A stretch of 64,000 bases of DNA from Burkholderiales bacterium (GCA_020848075.1 JADLAV010000031.1:154840-218839); one strand, 5' to 3'; positions 11,376 through 26,778 are shown, numbered from the stretch's first letter. A program made the numbers and translations. Notes: generated by a model not told the origin, from the sequence alone.

Positions 11376-12452
11376 TCACGCCTGGAGGCCTTCCTGCCGG
11401 GCGAGCCGGAGCAGGAGCAGCTTCGAGAGCGAAAGGACGATGAACGTGATGACGAAGAGGATCAGCCCGAGCGCGATGAGCGCGGAGAAGTGCAGCTCGC
11501 CGACCGCCTCGGTGAACTCGTTGGCGAGCGCCGACGCAATCGTGTTTCCGGGTGCGAGGAGCGAGCTGCTGAGACGGTACGCGTTGCCGATCACGAAGGT
11601 GACCGCCATCGTTTCCCCGAGCGCGCGCCCGAGGCCGAGCATGATGCCGCCGATGACACCCGCCCTGGTGTACGGCAGCACGACGTTCCAGACAACCTCC
11701 CAGGTCGTGCCGCCGACCGCGTAGGCCGATTCCTTCAGCACCGCGGGCACGATCTCGAAGACGTCCCGCATCACGGCCGCGATGAACGGAATCACCATGA
11801 CGGCGAGGATGATGCCGGCGGTGAGCACGCCGATGCCCATCGGTGGCCCGCGGAACAGCGCCCCCGCGTAGGGGACCGGACCGAGCACGGAGATCAACAC
11901 CGGCTGGACGTGCTCGGCGAAAAACGGGGCAAAGACGAAGAGGCCCCACATGCCGTAGATGATGCTCGGGATCGCCGCGAGGAGCTCGATCGCGGTGCCG
12001 ATCGGGCGCCGCAGCCATGGCGGCGAGAGCTCGGTGAGGAAGAGCGCGATGCCGAAGCTCACCGGCACGCCGATCAGGAGCGCGATCGCGGAGGTCGCGA
12101 GGGTGCCGGCGATCGGGACGAGCGCGCCGAAATCCTCGGTGACCGGGTTCCACGCGCTGCTGAACAGGAACCGGACTCCGAAGTGCGACAACGAAAGCCA
12201 GCTGCCGGAGGCGAGCGTGACGATGATTCCGCCGAGCAGAAGCAGCACCAGGAAGGCGAACCCCTGCGTGACCGCGCGGAATGCCGCATCCTGCCGGCGC
12301 AACCGCCCGCCCGCGCCCGTGAACGCTGCGCGCGGACCGGACTCGGCGCGCGCTGAGGCGGAGGCGACGCTCTCCAGGCCTGCCCTCACGGCAGACCCGG
12401 AGAGTCGTTGTACGGCGGCGCCGGCGTGCTGCTCATCTTGGTCCGCGATCAC
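11376..12452 (-). CDS. pstC: Phosphate ABC transporter permease PstC
   Basis: [102 protein letters not shown] start overlapping pstS stop inferred. Confidence 0.92.
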   Translation of the reverse strand: MIADQDEQHAGAAVQRLSGSAVRAGLESVASASARAESGPRAAFTGAGGRLRRQDAAFRAVTQGFAFLVLLLLGGIIVTLASGSWLSLSHFGVRFLFSSAWNPVTEDFGALVPIAGTLATSAIALLIGVPVSFGIALFLTELSPPWLRRPIGTAIELLAAIPSIIYGMWGLFVFAPFFAEHVQPVLISVLGPVPYAGALFRGPPMGIGVLTAGIILAVMVIPFIAAVMRDVFEIVPAVLKESAYAVGGTTWEVVWNVVLPYTRAGVIGGIMLGLGRALGETMAVTFVIGNAYRLSSSLLAPGNTIASALANEFTEAVGELHFSALIALGLILFVITFIVLSLSKLLLLRLARQEGLQA

Positions 12453-13489
12453 TTCCAGATCGGTGCGCCGGACGAATCCTTCAGTCTCGCCTGCCACTCG
12501 TCCTTGATCAGGGCGACGACGCTCTCGGGAATCGCGACGTAGCCCAACTCGGAGGCCATCTTATCGCCGTTCACAAACGCCCAGTCGAAGAACTTCAACA
12601 CCTCGGCCGCGCGGGCGGCATCGGCCTGCGACCTCTGCAGCAGGATGAAGCTCGCGCCGGTGATCGGCCAGCTGTCCGGCCCCGGCTCGTCCGTGAGGAT
12701 CTCATAGAAGCCCGGGGCCTTCTTCCAGTCGGCACCGGCCGCGGCCGCCTGGAACGTCTTCTCTCCCGGCTGCAAGAATTTGCCGGTGCGGTCCGGCATC
12801 TGCACGTGGACCATCCTGTTCTGCTTCGCGTAGGCATATTCGACGTAGCCGATCGCGCCCTTGAGCCGCTGCACCTGCGCCGCGACGCCCTCGTTGCCCT
12901 TGCCGCCCACACCCGCCGGCCAGGCGACCGAAGTGTGCTCGCCGACTTTCGACTTCCATTCCGGACTGACCTTCGACAGGTAGTCGGTGAAGATGAAGGT
13001 CGTACCCGAACCGTCCGAGCGATGGACGACGATGATGTCCGCGGCGGGAAGGTTCGCGCCGGGATTCAGCTTCGCAATCGAGGCGTCGTTCCATTTCGTG
13101 ATCTTGCCGAGGTAGATATCGGCGAGCACCGCGCCGGTCATCTTGAGCTCGCCCGGCCGGATCCCGGCGACGTTCACGACCGGCACCACGCCGCCCATGA
13201 TCGCCGGAAACTGGATCATCCCGTCTCGCTCGAGCTGTTCCGCCTTGAGCGGCATGTCGGACGCGCCGAAATCGACGGTCTTCGAACGGATCTGCTTGAT
13301 CCCGCCGCCGGACCCGATCGACTGGTAGTTCAGCCCGATGCCGGTCGCCTTCTTGTACGCGTCCGCCCACTTCGCGTAGATCGGGTAGGGCAACGTCGCG
13401 CCGGCGCCGGTGATGTCGGCGGCGCTCGCGGCGCCGGCGACCGCGGCGGCGGAAAGCGCTACGCCAAGTGAGATCATCTTCGCGCGCAT
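12449..13489 (-). CDS. pstS: Phosphate ABC transporter substrate-binding protein PstS
   Basis: [81 protein letters not shown]. Confidence 0.96.
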   Translation of the reverse strand: MRAKMISLGVALSAAAVAGAASAADITGAGATLPYPIYAKWADAYKKATGIGLNYQSIGSGGGIKQIRSKTVDFGASDMPLKAEQLERDGMIQFPAIMGGVVPVVNVAGIRPGELKMTGAVLADIYLGKITKWNDASIAKLNPGANLPAADIIVVHRSDGSGTTFIFTDYLSKVSPEWKSKVGEHTSVAWPAGVGGKGNEGVAAQVQRLKGAIGYVEYAYAKQNRMVHVQMPDRTGKFLQPGEKTFQAAAAGADWKKAPGFYEILTDEPGPDSWPITGASFILLQRSQADAARAAEVLKFFDWAFVNGDKMASELGYVAIPESVVALIKDEWQARLKDSSGAPIWK

Positions 13490-13557
13490 TGGCGGCTCCT
13501 TGATCAGGGCGTGTGCTCCGGTGTCGCGTTGGGCGGACGACAGTGTAACGGCCGCAT

Positions 13558-13575
13558 GTGACAGCGAGGTTACAG
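13558..13575 (-). promoter_or_regulatory. Putative Pho box (PhoB site) upstream of pstS
   Basis: Minus strand CTGTAAC-CTCG-CTGTCAC: two 7-mers separated by 4 bp, matching the CTGTCAT-N4-CTGTCAT Pho box layout, about 70 bp upstream of pstS. Confidence 0.65.
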
Positions 13576-13690
13576 GGCTGACACGCGGATCCGGGCAGCA
13601 CGTTGCAGACGTGCCGGCCATGGCATGCCCCGAGTGCCGCGCGAACGAAGCCGACGCCCGATCCGCGCCGGGGCCTAGGAGGCGCGCAGG

Positions 13691-15067
13691 CTATGCGTTC
13701 GGACCGGCGACGCCGACGCGCCCGGCGGCCTGCTCCACCGATCGCGCGACCTCGGCCGCGATGGCATGCACCTCCGCGGCATCCTCACCTTCGACCATGA
13801 CGCGCAGCACGGGCTCGGTTCCGGACGGGCGCAGCAGCAGCCGACCGCGCTCGCCGAGCCGCGTCTCGGCGTCGGCGCACGCGCGGGCGATGGCGGGACT
13901 CGAGCGCCAGTCGAACTCGCGAGCGACGCGGACGTTGATCAGCTTCTGGGGGTAGAGTGCGAGCGCGCCGGCGACCTCGTCCAGCCCGCGCCGCTGCTCG
14001 CGCATCGCGGTGAGCACCTGCAGCGCCGACACGATGCCGTCGCCGGTCGTGTGCTTGTCGAGGCAGATGATGTGTCCCGAGTTCTCGCCACCGATCGACC
14101 AGCCCCGCTCGTGCAGCAGCTCCAGCACGTACCGGTCGCCGACCTTCGCCCGCACGAACTCGACGCCGAGCGTCGCCAGCGCCCGCTCGAGCGCGAGATT
14201 GGACATCAGCGTGCCGACCACGCCGGGCACGCTCCCGCCCCTTGCCCGGTTGGCGACGATGGCGTAGAGCAGCTGGTCGCCGTCATACACCGCGCCGTTC
14301 GCGTCGGCCATCACGACGCGGTCGCCGTCGCCGTCGAGCGCGACGCCGAGATCCGCATGGCTCGCACGCACCAGATCGGCGAGCGATTTCGGATGCGTGG
14401 CGCCCACCCGCTCGTTGATGTTCAGTCCGTTCGGGCTCGTGCCGGTGGTCGTCACGTCGGCACCAAGCTCGTGGAACACGTGCGGCGCGACGTGATACGC
14501 CGCCCCGTTCGCGCAATCGACGGCGATCCGCATGCCGCGCAGGTCGAGCGCGGACGGGAAGGTGCTCTTGCAGAACTCGATGTAGCGGCCGGCCGCATCG
14601 TCGATGCGCCGCGCCCTGCCGAGCTCGCCGGAGGGCCGGCACGCGAGCGGGCGCTCGAGCGCGTCCTCGATCTCCTGCTCGATGGCATCCGGCAGCTTGC
14701 CGCCGTCCGCGGAGAAGAACTTGATGCCGTTGTCGGGGTACGGATTGTGCGACGCGCTGATCACGATGCCCGCCTGCAGCCGCAGCGCGCGCGTGAGATA
14801 GGCGACGGCGGGCGTCGGCATGGGGCCGCAGAGCATGACGTCCACACCGCCGGCGGAGAAGCCCGCCTCGAGCGCTGCCTCGAGCATGTAGCCCGAGACG
14901 CGCGTGTCCTTGCCGATCAGGACCGCCGGCCGATGCTCGCCCGCGGCACCGCGGCGCACGAGGACTTCCCCGGCGGCGAAGCCGAGGCGCAGGACGAAGT
15001 CGGGCGTGATCGGCGCCTCGCCGACCCGCCCCCGGATGCCGTCAGTCCCGAAGTATTTTCTGCCCAT
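13691..15067 (-). CDS. glmM: Phosphoglucosamine mutase
   Basis: [36 protein letters not shown]...[20 protein letters not shown]...[13 protein letters not shown]. Confidence 0.97.
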   Translation of the reverse strand: MGRKYFGTDGIRGRVGEAPITPDFVLRLGFAAGEVLVRRGAAGEHRPAVLIGKDTRVSGYMLEAALEAGFSAGGVDVMLCGPMPTPAVAYLTRALRLQAGIVISASHNPYPDNGIKFFSADGGKLPDAIEQEIEDALERPLACRPSGELGRARRIDDAAGRYIEFCKSTFPSALDLRGMRIAVDCANGAAYHVAPHVFHELGADVTTTGTSPNGLNINERVGATHPKSLADLVRASHADLGVALDGDGDRVVMADANGAVYDGDQLLYAIVANRARGGSVPGVVGTLMSNLALERALATLGVEFVRAKVGDRYVLELLHERGWSIGGENSGHIICLDKHTTGDGIVSALQVLTAMREQRRGLDEVAGALALYPQKLINVRVAREFDWRSSPAIARACADAETRLGERGRLLLRPSGTEPVLRVMVEGEDAAEVHAIAAEVARSVEQAAGRVGVAGPNA

Positions 15068-15956
15068 CCCCTGTCAGCCATAGCCACACGGCGAGCGCGT
15101 CGCGCGTCGCCGCAACGTCGTGGACGCGCAGGATTCTAGCGCCGCGCTCGGCGGCGAGCAGCGCGGCCGCGATGCTCGCCGGCATCCGCTCGCCCGCGGG
15201 CCGGCCCGTGATCCATCCCAAGGTCGACTTGCGCGAGAGCCCGGCGAGCACCGGGTAGCCGAGCTCCGCGATCGCGCCGAGCGCGCGTAGCAGCGCGCGA
15301 TTGTGCTCCACCGTCTTGCCGAATCCGAAGCCGGGATCCACCACGATGCGCTCGCGGGCGATGCCTGCCGCGATCGCGGCCGCCGCACGCTCAGCGAGGA
15401 ATCGCTTGACCTCGTCGACCACGTCGGTGTATCGGGGCGACGCCTGCATCGTGCGGGGTTCGCCCTGCATGTGCATCAGGCAGATCGCGGCGTCCGACGC
15501 CGCCACCGCCGCGAGCGCACCCGGCTCGCGCAGCGCGCTGATGTCGTTGATCATCGCCGCGCCGAGGCGGATCGCCTCGCGCATCACCTCCGGCTTCACG
15601 GTGTCGACCGACAGCGGCACCGCGCCGCCGTTCAGCGCTTCGAGCACGGGCGCGATCCGGGCGAGCTCGCGCTCGGCGGACACCGGTGCCGCGCCGGGAC
15701 GGCTGGACTCGCCGCCGATGTCGATGAGATCGGCGCCCTCCTCGATCAGCCGCTCAGCGTGCGCGACCGCCGCGCCGGGCGCGAGCAACCGGCCGCCATC
15801 GGAGAACGAGTCGGGGGTGACGTTGACCACCCCCATCAGCAGCGGGCGGTCGAGGGAAAGGACGAAGCGCCCGCAGCGGAGCGCCCGCGCGGCGGAGTTC
15901 GGGCGAGGCAGCGCCGCTTCGAGCGGCCCGGCCGGGCCGCCCTCCTCACGCCTCAC
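15042..15956 (-). CDS. folP: Dihydropteroate synthase (start uncertain)
   Basis: [54 protein letters not shown]...[20 protein letters not shown]. The N-terminal GTG lies inside a heptamer repeat, so the true start may be further in. Confidence 0.93.
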   Translation of the reverse strand: MRREEGGPAGPLEAALPRPNSAARALRCGRFVLSLDRPLLMGVVNVTPDSFSDGGRLLAPGAAVAHAERLIEEGADLIDIGGESSRPGAAPVSAERELARIAPVLEALNGGAVPLSVDTVKPEVMREAIRLGAAMINDISALREPGALAAVAASDAAICLMHMQGEPRTMQASPRYTDVVDEVKRFLAERAAAAIAAGIARERIVVDPGFGFGKTVEHNRALLRALGAIAELGYPVLAGLSRKSTLGWITGRPAGERMPASIAAALLAAERGARILRVHDVAATRDALAVWLWLTGDGQKILRD

Positions 15957-15970
15957 GCCTCACTCCTCGG
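15943..15970 (-). repeat. GTGAGGC-type heptamer array at ftsH/folP junction
   Basis: Minus strand CCGAGGA GTGAGGC GTGAGGC GTGAGGA; 21-mer identical to 51627-51647. Confidence 0.9.
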
Positions 15971-15989
15971 CCCCGAGGCGCCGAACGCC

Positions 15990-17873
<1,884 letters not shown>

Positions 17874-17966
17874 TTGCTCTCCTCGTCGGCGGATACTACT
17901 CGCCAGCTATTCTAAACCCAAAAAACCGCCCGACGCAGGTACAACTCCCCACGTCGCATCAACCAC

Positions 17967-18599
17967 TTAGCCTGTGTTCGGGACCCTCGGCCGGCGCGCG
18001 ACGAGATACAGTTCGCTCGATCGCCCGCGCGAGGCGCCCGGCTTGCGCGACGCGACCGATGCGAAGGCCTTCCGCAGGTGCGCAAGCAGTTCCGGGAACC
18101 CGGCGCCCTGAAACACTTTGACCACCAGCACCCCGTCCGGTTTCAGCTGGCGTTGCGCGAACGCCACCGCGAGCTCGGCAAGATGAATCCCGCGCACCTG
18201 ATCGGTCGCAGACACGCCGCTTATATTGGGGGCCATGTCGGAGAGCACAAGATCGGCGCCGCCTGGGCCGACGGCGCGCTCGAGCGCCGCCAGTGTCTCC
18301 GCGGCGGTGAAATCGCCTCGCACGACCCGGACGTTCTCCAGCGGCGCGATCTCGAGCAGATCGACCGCGATCACGCGCCCGGACGGGCCGACCATGCGCG
18401 CGGCGACCTGCGACCAGCTGCCGGGCGCCGCGCCGAGATCGACTACGGTCTGACCTGCGGCGAGCAGCCGCTCCTTCGCCGCGAGCTCGAGCAGCTTGAA
18501 CGCCGCGCGCGACCGGTACCCCAGCGCCTTCGCCCGCTGCACGTACGGATCGCTCACGTGCTCCCGCATCCACGCGCTGCTCGACTTCGAACGCCTCAT
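17967..18599 (-). CDS. rlmE: 23S rRNA (uridine-2'-O)-methyltransferase RlmE (FtsJ)
   Basis: SDPYVQRAKALGYRSRAAFKLLELAAKERLLAAGQTVVDLGAAPGSWSQVAARMVG...LVLSDMAPNISGVSATDQVR. Confidence 0.95.
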   Translation of the reverse strand: MRRSKSSSAWMREHVSDPYVQRAKALGYRSRAAFKLLELAAKERLLAAGQTVVDLGAAPGSWSQVAARMVGPSGRVIAVDLLEIAPLENVRVVRGDFTAAETLAALERAVGPGGADLVLSDMAPNISGVSATDQVRGIHLAELAVAFAQRQLKPDGVLVVKVFQGAGFPELLAHLRKAFASVASRKPGASRGRSSELYLVARRPRVPNTG

Positions 18600-18640
18600 C
18601 CGTGAAATGTATCTAGAATCCCTGGCATGGAGCCGTTCGC

Positions 18641-19111
18641 ATGCAGAAGCCGCTCACTCCGGCGCAGCGGCAGGCCCTGAAGGGCCGCGCCCACCGCCTT
18701 GCCCCGGTCGTCCTGATCGGCGCCGGTGGCCTCACCGCCGCGGTGTCGGCCGAGATCGAGCGCGCACTCGCCGCGCATGAGCTCATCAAGATCCGCGTCG
18801 CCGGGGAAGGCCGCGCCGAGCGCGATGCGCTGCTTGCCGAAATCTGCGAGCGCTCCGGCAGCGCCCCGGTGCAGCACATCGGCAAGACGCTCGTCGTGTA
18901 CCGGGAGCACATCGAGCCGCCCGTCCCGCCGGAGCGCCCCGCAGCGTCCGGCCAGCCCGCGCGACCGGCAAAGCGCCTCCGCCCTCGCCCGGCGGCACGC
19001 TCCGAGCCCCGCTCGCGGGTCCGCCGGCAGCCCGGCCGCGCGGCACTGCAGCCACCGGCGCGCGGGGCGCGCATCAAGCGGGCGCGTCGCGGAAAAGCCC
19101 GGCCGCGATAG
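18641..19111 (+). CDS. yhbY: YhbY/CRM-domain RNA-binding protein
   Basis: MQKPLTPAQRQALKGRAHRLAPVVLIGAGGLTAAVSAEIERALAAHELIKIRVAGEGRAERDALLAEICERSGSAPVQHIGKTLVVYRE, with an Arg/Pro-rich tail. Confidence 0.9.
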   Translation: MQKPLTPAQRQALKGRAHRLAPVVLIGAGGLTAAVSAEIERALAAHELIKIRVAGEGRAERDALLAEICERSGSAPVQHIGKTLVVYREHIEPPVPPERPAASGQPARPAKRLRPRPAARSEPRSRVRRQPGRAALQPPARGARIKRARRGKARPR

Positions 19112-19205
19112 TCGAGGTCGTTGCATCGAGACCCGGGGCTTCCCGAGACCATGGACCCGTGGGCAGCAATCGGCCCCGCTCGGCCGACCGCCGCGCTGCT
19201 CGCCG

Positions 19206-19682
19206 CTACTCGTACCTGACGTCGAGGATCTCGTAGCGCTTCACCCCGCCGGGCGCCCGCACCTCGGCCACGTCCCCCGCGTACTTGCCGATCAGCGCAC
19301 GCGCGATCGGCGAGCTGATCGAGATCTTGCTCTCCTTGATGTCGGCCTCGTCGTCGCCGACGATCTGATAGGTGACGCGGTCGCCGCCGTCCTGGTCCTC
19401 GATCTCCACGGTGGCGCCGAACACGCAGCGTCCGTCCGCGTCGACGAGCTTCGGATCGATGATCTGGGCGCTCGCGAGCTTCGCCTCGACCTCGGCGATC
19501 CGGCCCTCGATGAAGCCCTGCCGCTCCTTCGCCGCGTCGTACTCGGCGTTCTCCGAAAGATCGCCGTGCGAGCGCGCGTCGGCGATCGCCGTGATCGCTT
19601 TCGGGCGCTCCACGGTCTTCAACCGGTGCAGCTCGGCGCGCAGCTTCTCGGCGCCGGCCACCGTGAGGGGGGTCTTCTGCAT
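19206..19682 (-). CDS. greA: Transcription elongation factor GreA
   Basis: [69 protein letters not shown]. Confidence 0.96.
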   Translation of the reverse strand: MQKTPLTVAGAEKLRAELHRLKTVERPKAITAIADARSHGDLSENAEYDAAKERQGFIEGRIAEVEAKLASAQIIDPKLVDADGRCVFGATVEIEDQDGGDRVTYQIVGDDEADIKESKISISSPIARALIGKYAGDVAEVRAPGGVKRYEILDVRYE

Positions 19683-19706
19683 GAGGGATTCGCCGAAGGA
19701 TTCGCC

Positions 19707-19738
19707 AAAAAAGTAAAACCCCGGCGCTGGGGCCGGGG
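19707..19738 (-). terminator. Rho-independent terminator downstream of carB
   Basis: Minus strand CCCCGGC-CCCAGC-GCCGGGG followed by TTTTACTTTTTT; sits 24 bp past the carB stop. Confidence 0.75.
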
Positions 19739-19761
19739 AGAGAGAGGTCGCAAGCGCGTAG

Positions 19762-22966
<3,205 letters not shown>

Positions 22967-22974
<8 letters not shown>

Positions 22975-24100
22975 GGGCTGCCATCAGGTTCACGAACCGG
23001 TCGAACAGGTGGCCGATGTCGTGCGGCCCCGGGCTCGCTTCCGGATGGCCCTGAAAGCAGAATGCGGGCCGGTCGGTGCGCGCGAGGCCCTGCAGGCTGC
23101 CGTCGAAGAGCGACACGTGCGTCGGGCGCAGCGTCGGCGGCAGCGTGCCCGGATCCACCGCGAAGCCATGGTTCTGGCTGGTGATCGCCACCCGCCCGGT
23201 GTCGAGATCCTGCACCGGGTGATTCGCGCCGTGATGCCCGAACTTCAACTTCATCGTGCGCGCGCCCGATGCGAGCCCCATGAGCTGTTGGCCGAGGCAG
23301 ATGCCGAACACCGGGATGTCGGTGCCGTCGAGGATCTCCCGGATCGCCCGGATCGCGTAGTCGCACGCTTCCGGGTCGCCCGGTCCGTTCGAGAGGAATA
23401 CGCCGTCGGGGCGAGTGGCGAGGATTTCGCGGGCCGTCGTCTGGGCCGGGTAAACCGTCACCCGGCATCCGCGGTCGACCAGCATCCGCAGGATGTTGCG
23501 CTTCACGCCGTAGTCGTACGCGACCACCCGGAAGCGGGCGTCCGCACCCTCGGCGTGACCGGCGCCGAGCTTCCAGGCGCCGGCGCGCCACTCGTACGGT
23601 TCGCGAGTCGTCACCACCTTCGCCAGGTCGAGGCCCGCCATGCTCGGGCACGCCTTCGCTCTGGCCACGGCCGCCGCCGCGTCCTCTCCCACGAGGAGGC
23701 ACCCGTTCTGCGTGCCCTTCTCCCGCAGCATGCGCGTGAGCCGGCGCGTGTCGATCCCGGCGATCGCAACGACCTGCTGCGCCCTGAGATAGTCGGAGAG
23801 TCCGCGTTCGGCTCGCCAGCTCGATGCACGGAGCGGCAGGTCGCGCACGACGAGGCCGGACCCGAACACGCGCCCCGATTCCTCGTCCTCGGCGTTGACC
23901 CCGGTATTGCCGATGTGCGGATAGGTGAGCGTGACGATCTGGCCGCAGTAGGAGGGGTCGGTCAGGATCTCCTGATAGCCGGTCATCGCGGTGTTGAACA
24001 CCACCTCGCCGACCGCGAAGCCTGCGGCCCCGATCCCCTCGCCGCGAAACACGGTGCCGTCAGCGAGCGCGAGGATGGCTGGCGGAAACGGCGCGGTCAC
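22967..24100 (-). CDS. carA: Carbamoyl-phosphate synthase small subunit
   Basis: [59 protein letters not shown]...[34 protein letters not shown]. Confidence 0.97.
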
Positions 24101-24125
24101 GGTGCAACTTCCAGGGGACGATGTG

Positions 24126-24155
24126 AAAACGGGACCGGCGCTCGGCCCGTCCCGT
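24126..24155 (-). terminator. Terminator or attenuator-like hairpin between dapB and carA
   Basis: Minus strand ACGGGAC-GGGCCGAGCGCCG-GTCCCGT followed by TTT: 7-bp stem, 13-nt loop, short U-tract, about 25 nt before the carA start. Confidence 0.45.
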
Positions 24156-24173
24156 CTGATGCGGCAAAGTATA

Positions 24174-24246
24174 CCTCAGCGAAGCCCCAGCACGTCCTGC
24201 ACGTCGTACAGCCCCGGCCGCTTGTCCGCCAGGAACCGCGCCGCGC
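24174..24246. repeat. Copy A of a 73-bp duplicated segment (dapB 3' end)
   Basis: Matches 24272-24344 with 3 mismatches, offset 98 bp; minus-strand reading ends [22 protein letters not shown]-stop. Confidence 0.95.
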
Positions 24247-24271
24247 ACCGGTCAACGAGCGCGCGGCGACG

Positions 24272-24344
24272 CCTCACCGAAGGCCCAGCACGTCCTGCAT
24301 GTCGTACAGCCCCGGCCGCTTGTCCGCCAGGAACCGCGCCGCGC
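24272..24344. repeat. Copy B of the duplicated segment (inside dapB, C-terminal codons plus stop)
   Basis: See copy A; encodes the genuine DapB C-terminus [23 protein letters not shown]-stop. Confidence 0.95.
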
Positions 24345-25071
24345 GTAGCGCCCCGAGAGCGTAGGTCATGCGGCTCCCGGAACGCACGACGAGCTCGATC
24401 CGCTCGCCGGTACCCGCGAACATCACCGTGTGCTCGCCGACGATGTCGCCGCCGCGCACCGCGTGGAAGCCGACGGCGCTCTTCGGGCGCTCGCCGGTCT
24501 CGCCGCTGCGCCCATGCACCGCGGTCCGCGCGAGGTCCCGGCCGAGCGCCGCGGCGGCGATCTCGCCCATGCGCAGCGCCGTGCCCGATGGAGCATCGAT
24601 CTTGTGCCGGTGGTGCGCCTCGATGATCTCGACGTCATAGTCGTCGCCGAGCGCGCGCGCCGCCACGTCGATCAGCTTGAACAGCACGTTCACGCCGACG
24701 GCGAAGTTGGGCGCGAACGCGATCGGGATCCGCTTGGCTGCAGCGGCGACCTTGGCCCGCCCGTCGACGCTGAATCCGGTGGTCCCGATGACGGCCGGCT
24801 TGCCGTGCCGCAGGCAGGCGTCCAGGTGGGCGAGCGTTCCCTCGGGCCGGGTGAAGTCGATCAGGCAGTCGCTCGCCGCGATGCCGGCGTCGAAGTCCGC
24901 GCTCACCAGAATGCCGGTTCGGACCCCCGCGGCTTCGCCGGCATCGCGGCCGAGCGCGGGCGAAGCCGGGATCTCGAGCGCGGCGCCGAGCGTGCAATCC
25001 CCGGCCTGCAGGACGGCCTCGATCAGGCTTCGCCCCATCCGGCCACCGCTGCCCGCGACCGCTACGCGCAT
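24274..25071 (-). CDS. dapB: 4-hydroxy-tetrahydrodipicolinate reductase
   Basis: [33 protein letters not shown]...VIGTTGFS...[48 protein letters not shown]. Confidence 0.97.
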   Translation of the reverse strand: MRVAVAGSGGRMGRSLIEAVLQAGDCTLGAALEIPASPALGRDAGEAAGVRTGILVSADFDAGIAASDCLIDFTRPEGTLAHLDACLRHGKPAVIGTTGFSVDGRAKVAAAAKRIPIAFAPNFAVGVNVLFKLIDVAARALGDDYDVEIIEAHHRHKIDAPSGTALRMGEIAAAALGRDLARTAVHGRSGETGERPKSAVGFHAVRGGDIVGEHTVMFAGTGERIELVVRSGSRMTYALGALRAARFLADKRPGLYDMQDVLGLR

Positions 25072-25097
25072 TAGCCCTCCTCCACCTCGCGCCTCGC

Positions 25098-25472
25098 TCA
25101 GCGGGTCGCGGTCGGACCCGGCTCGCCCCCGCTCTTGGCGGCAGCTGGCACCACGTCCCCTTCGACGCGGTCCAACAGGCCCTCCTTATCGAAGTAGAGG
25201 GTCAGCCGGCGCTGCTCGGCGATGGTGGTGGTGCGCGCCGGCCTTCGCGTGTAGACGTAATCCCACCGGTCGGCATGGAAGATGTCGTTGACGAGCGGCG
25301 TCCCGAGCACGAAGCGCACTTGATCCTTGGTCATGCCGCGCTTCAACTGGGAGACGGCCTCCTGGTCGACGAAATTGCCCTGCTGGACCTCGATCCGGTA
25401 CACGATGGAGCCGCACCCGGCGAGGGCGAGCGCAAACGCGCTAAAGAGGAAACCAGCCAGTCGGCGAACCAT
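25098..25472 (-). CDS. bamE: Outer membrane assembly lipoprotein BamE (SmpA/OmlA)
   Basis: [76 protein letters not shown]; lipobox LAGC; divergent from fur. Confidence 0.93.
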   Translation of the reverse strand: MVRRLAGFLFSAFALALAGCGSIVYRIEVQQGNFVDQEAVSQLKRGMTKDQVRFVLGTPLVNDIFHADRWDYVYTRRPARTTTIAEQRRLTLYFDKEGLLDRVEGDVVPAAAKSGGEPGPTATR

Positions 25473-25547
25473 GCAGCGGGCGATGAGGCGGCGAGAGAAG
25501 AGGTGGCGAGAGAAGCGGCAGGCCGGACGCGGGATCAGTAGTTGCGG

Positions 25548-25564
25548 GCGAGAATCGTTCTCGC
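25548..25564. promoter_or_regulatory. Perfect inverted repeat, candidate Fur box
   Basis: GCGAGAA-TCG-TTCTCGC; core GAGAATCGTTCTC matches 10 of 13 positions of GATAATCATTATC; lies in the bamE/fur divergent intergenic region. Confidence 0.35.
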
Positions 25565-25604
25565 CGGGCAGCAAAGCGGTTATCATACCGGAGATCCATC
25601 TCTT

Positions 25605-25664
25605 TCCCCGCGACCGGTTTTCCCGCGACCCGCCTTCCCGCGACCCGCCTCCGCGCGATCCGCT
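25605..25664. repeat. 15-bp tandem repeat (about 4 units) upstream of fur
   Basis: Units tccccgcgaccggtt / ttcccgcgacccgcc / ttcccgcgacccgcc / tccgcgcgatccgct. Confidence 0.85.
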
Positions 25665-25683
25665 CCCCGACGCCTCCGCCGCC

Positions 25684-26154
25684 ATGCCCAACGCCTCGGA
25701 CCTCAAGAACATCGGCCTGAAGGCGACCGTCCCGCGCCTGAAGATCCTGGAGCTCTTCGAGAGGAGCGACGTGCGCCACCTCACGGCCGAGGACGTGTAC
25801 CGGCTGCTGACCGGCGAAGGGCACGACATCGGGCTCGCAACCGTCTACCGCGTCCTCACCCAATTCGAGCAGGCCGGGCTGCTGACACGCCACCACTTCG
25901 AGTCCGGACGGGCCGTCTTCGAGCTGAACGACTCGCGGCACCACGATCACCTCGTCTGCCTCGAGTGCGGCCGCGTCGAGGAGTTCTACGACCCGGAAAT
26001 CGAGAAGCGGCAGATGCGAATCGCCAAGGAGCGCGGCTTCACTATCCGCGACCACTCGCTCTACCTCTACGCGGAGTGCAACAATCCCGAGTGCCCGTAC
26101 CGCCACTCCGACAGGCCGGCGCCGCCCGTCCGCAAGCCGAACGCCGAGAAGTAG
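25684..26154 (+). CDS. fur: Ferric uptake regulator Fur
   Basis: [101 protein letters not shown]. Confidence 0.97.
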   Translation: MPNASDLKNIGLKATVPRLKILELFERSDVRHLTAEDVYRLLTGEGHDIGLATVYRVLTQFEQAGLLTRHHFESGRAVFELNDSRHHDHLVCLECGRVEEFYDPEIEKRQMRIAKERGFTIRDHSLYLYAECNNPECPYRHSDRPAPPVRKPNAEK

Positions 26155-26161
26155 CGCAACC

Positions 26162-26668
26162 TCAGCGGGAGCTGCCGCCGTCGGAGGGCGTGGACGAGAA
26201 GGCGGGATCGCGAACAAGCGCGATCGACTTCAGGCTGCCCGTGCGCGCGTCGAAGAGCGCTTCGGCGATCATCTCGAGCGTACCGTCCATCCAGCGGTAG
26301 GTCCACGCCTCGGTCGCGGTGCGCGGAAAGCTCATGCGCTCCATCGGCGGGCCGAACTGGTCGAGCACCGCGTCCCGGCTCGCGCCGGCGCTCATTGCCT
26401 GAAAGTTCGCTGCCGTCAGCACCTGCGCGTATTCGGTCACGGCGCCGGCGCTGTTGAACAGCACACGCCAAGTGTAGAAACCCGACGGTCCGGTCGCGTA
26501 ATACCAGGCGGTCGTTCCGGTGGCCATCTTGCGCTCCATCGTGGGTACACCGAGCGTGGCCCGCACCTGGGCCTCGGTGTCGCCGATCCGGACGGATCCG
26601 GGTCCGGGCGCGAGCGCCGCACAGCCCGCGAACGCGAGCGCCCCGATCAGAATTGCGATTTGCCTCAT
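26162..26668 (-). CDS. Putative outer-membrane lipoprotein, BamE/SmpA-like fold
   Basis: MRQIAILIGALAFAGCAALAPGPGSVRIGDTEAQVRATLGVPTMERKMATGTTAWYYATGPSGFYTWRVLF: lipobox FAGC, SmpA-like GxxxxxVRxxLGxP pattern. Confidence 0.7.
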   Translation of the reverse strand: MRQIAILIGALAFAGCAALAPGPGSVRIGDTEAQVRATLGVPTMERKMATGTTAWYYATGPSGFYTWRVLFNSAGAVTEYAQVLTAANFQAMSAGASRDAVLDQFGPPMERMSFPRTATEAWTYRWMDGTLEMIAEALFDARTGSLKSIALVRDPAFSSTPSDGGSSR

Positions 26669-26778
26669 CTTTGCCCTCCTGGCGGGCGGAGATAATATTC
26701 TAATTACGCTACCGCACGTGCGCGGCTTGCTCTTTCGCGCCGGCGCATGACAGCCACGCGTTGCCGGCAGGAGACGGG

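Noticed and set aside
10452-12356. 634-aa plus-strand ORF with very high Glu/Arg/Asp content
   Set aside because: Antisense to pstA/pstC; charged low-complexity composition expected from the complement of membrane-protein codons.
25327-25683. Upstream extension of the fur reading frame through the 15-bp repeats
   Set aside because: No ATG/GTG/TTG found in frame between the repeats and 25684; [22 protein letters not shown] matches the usual Fur N-terminus.
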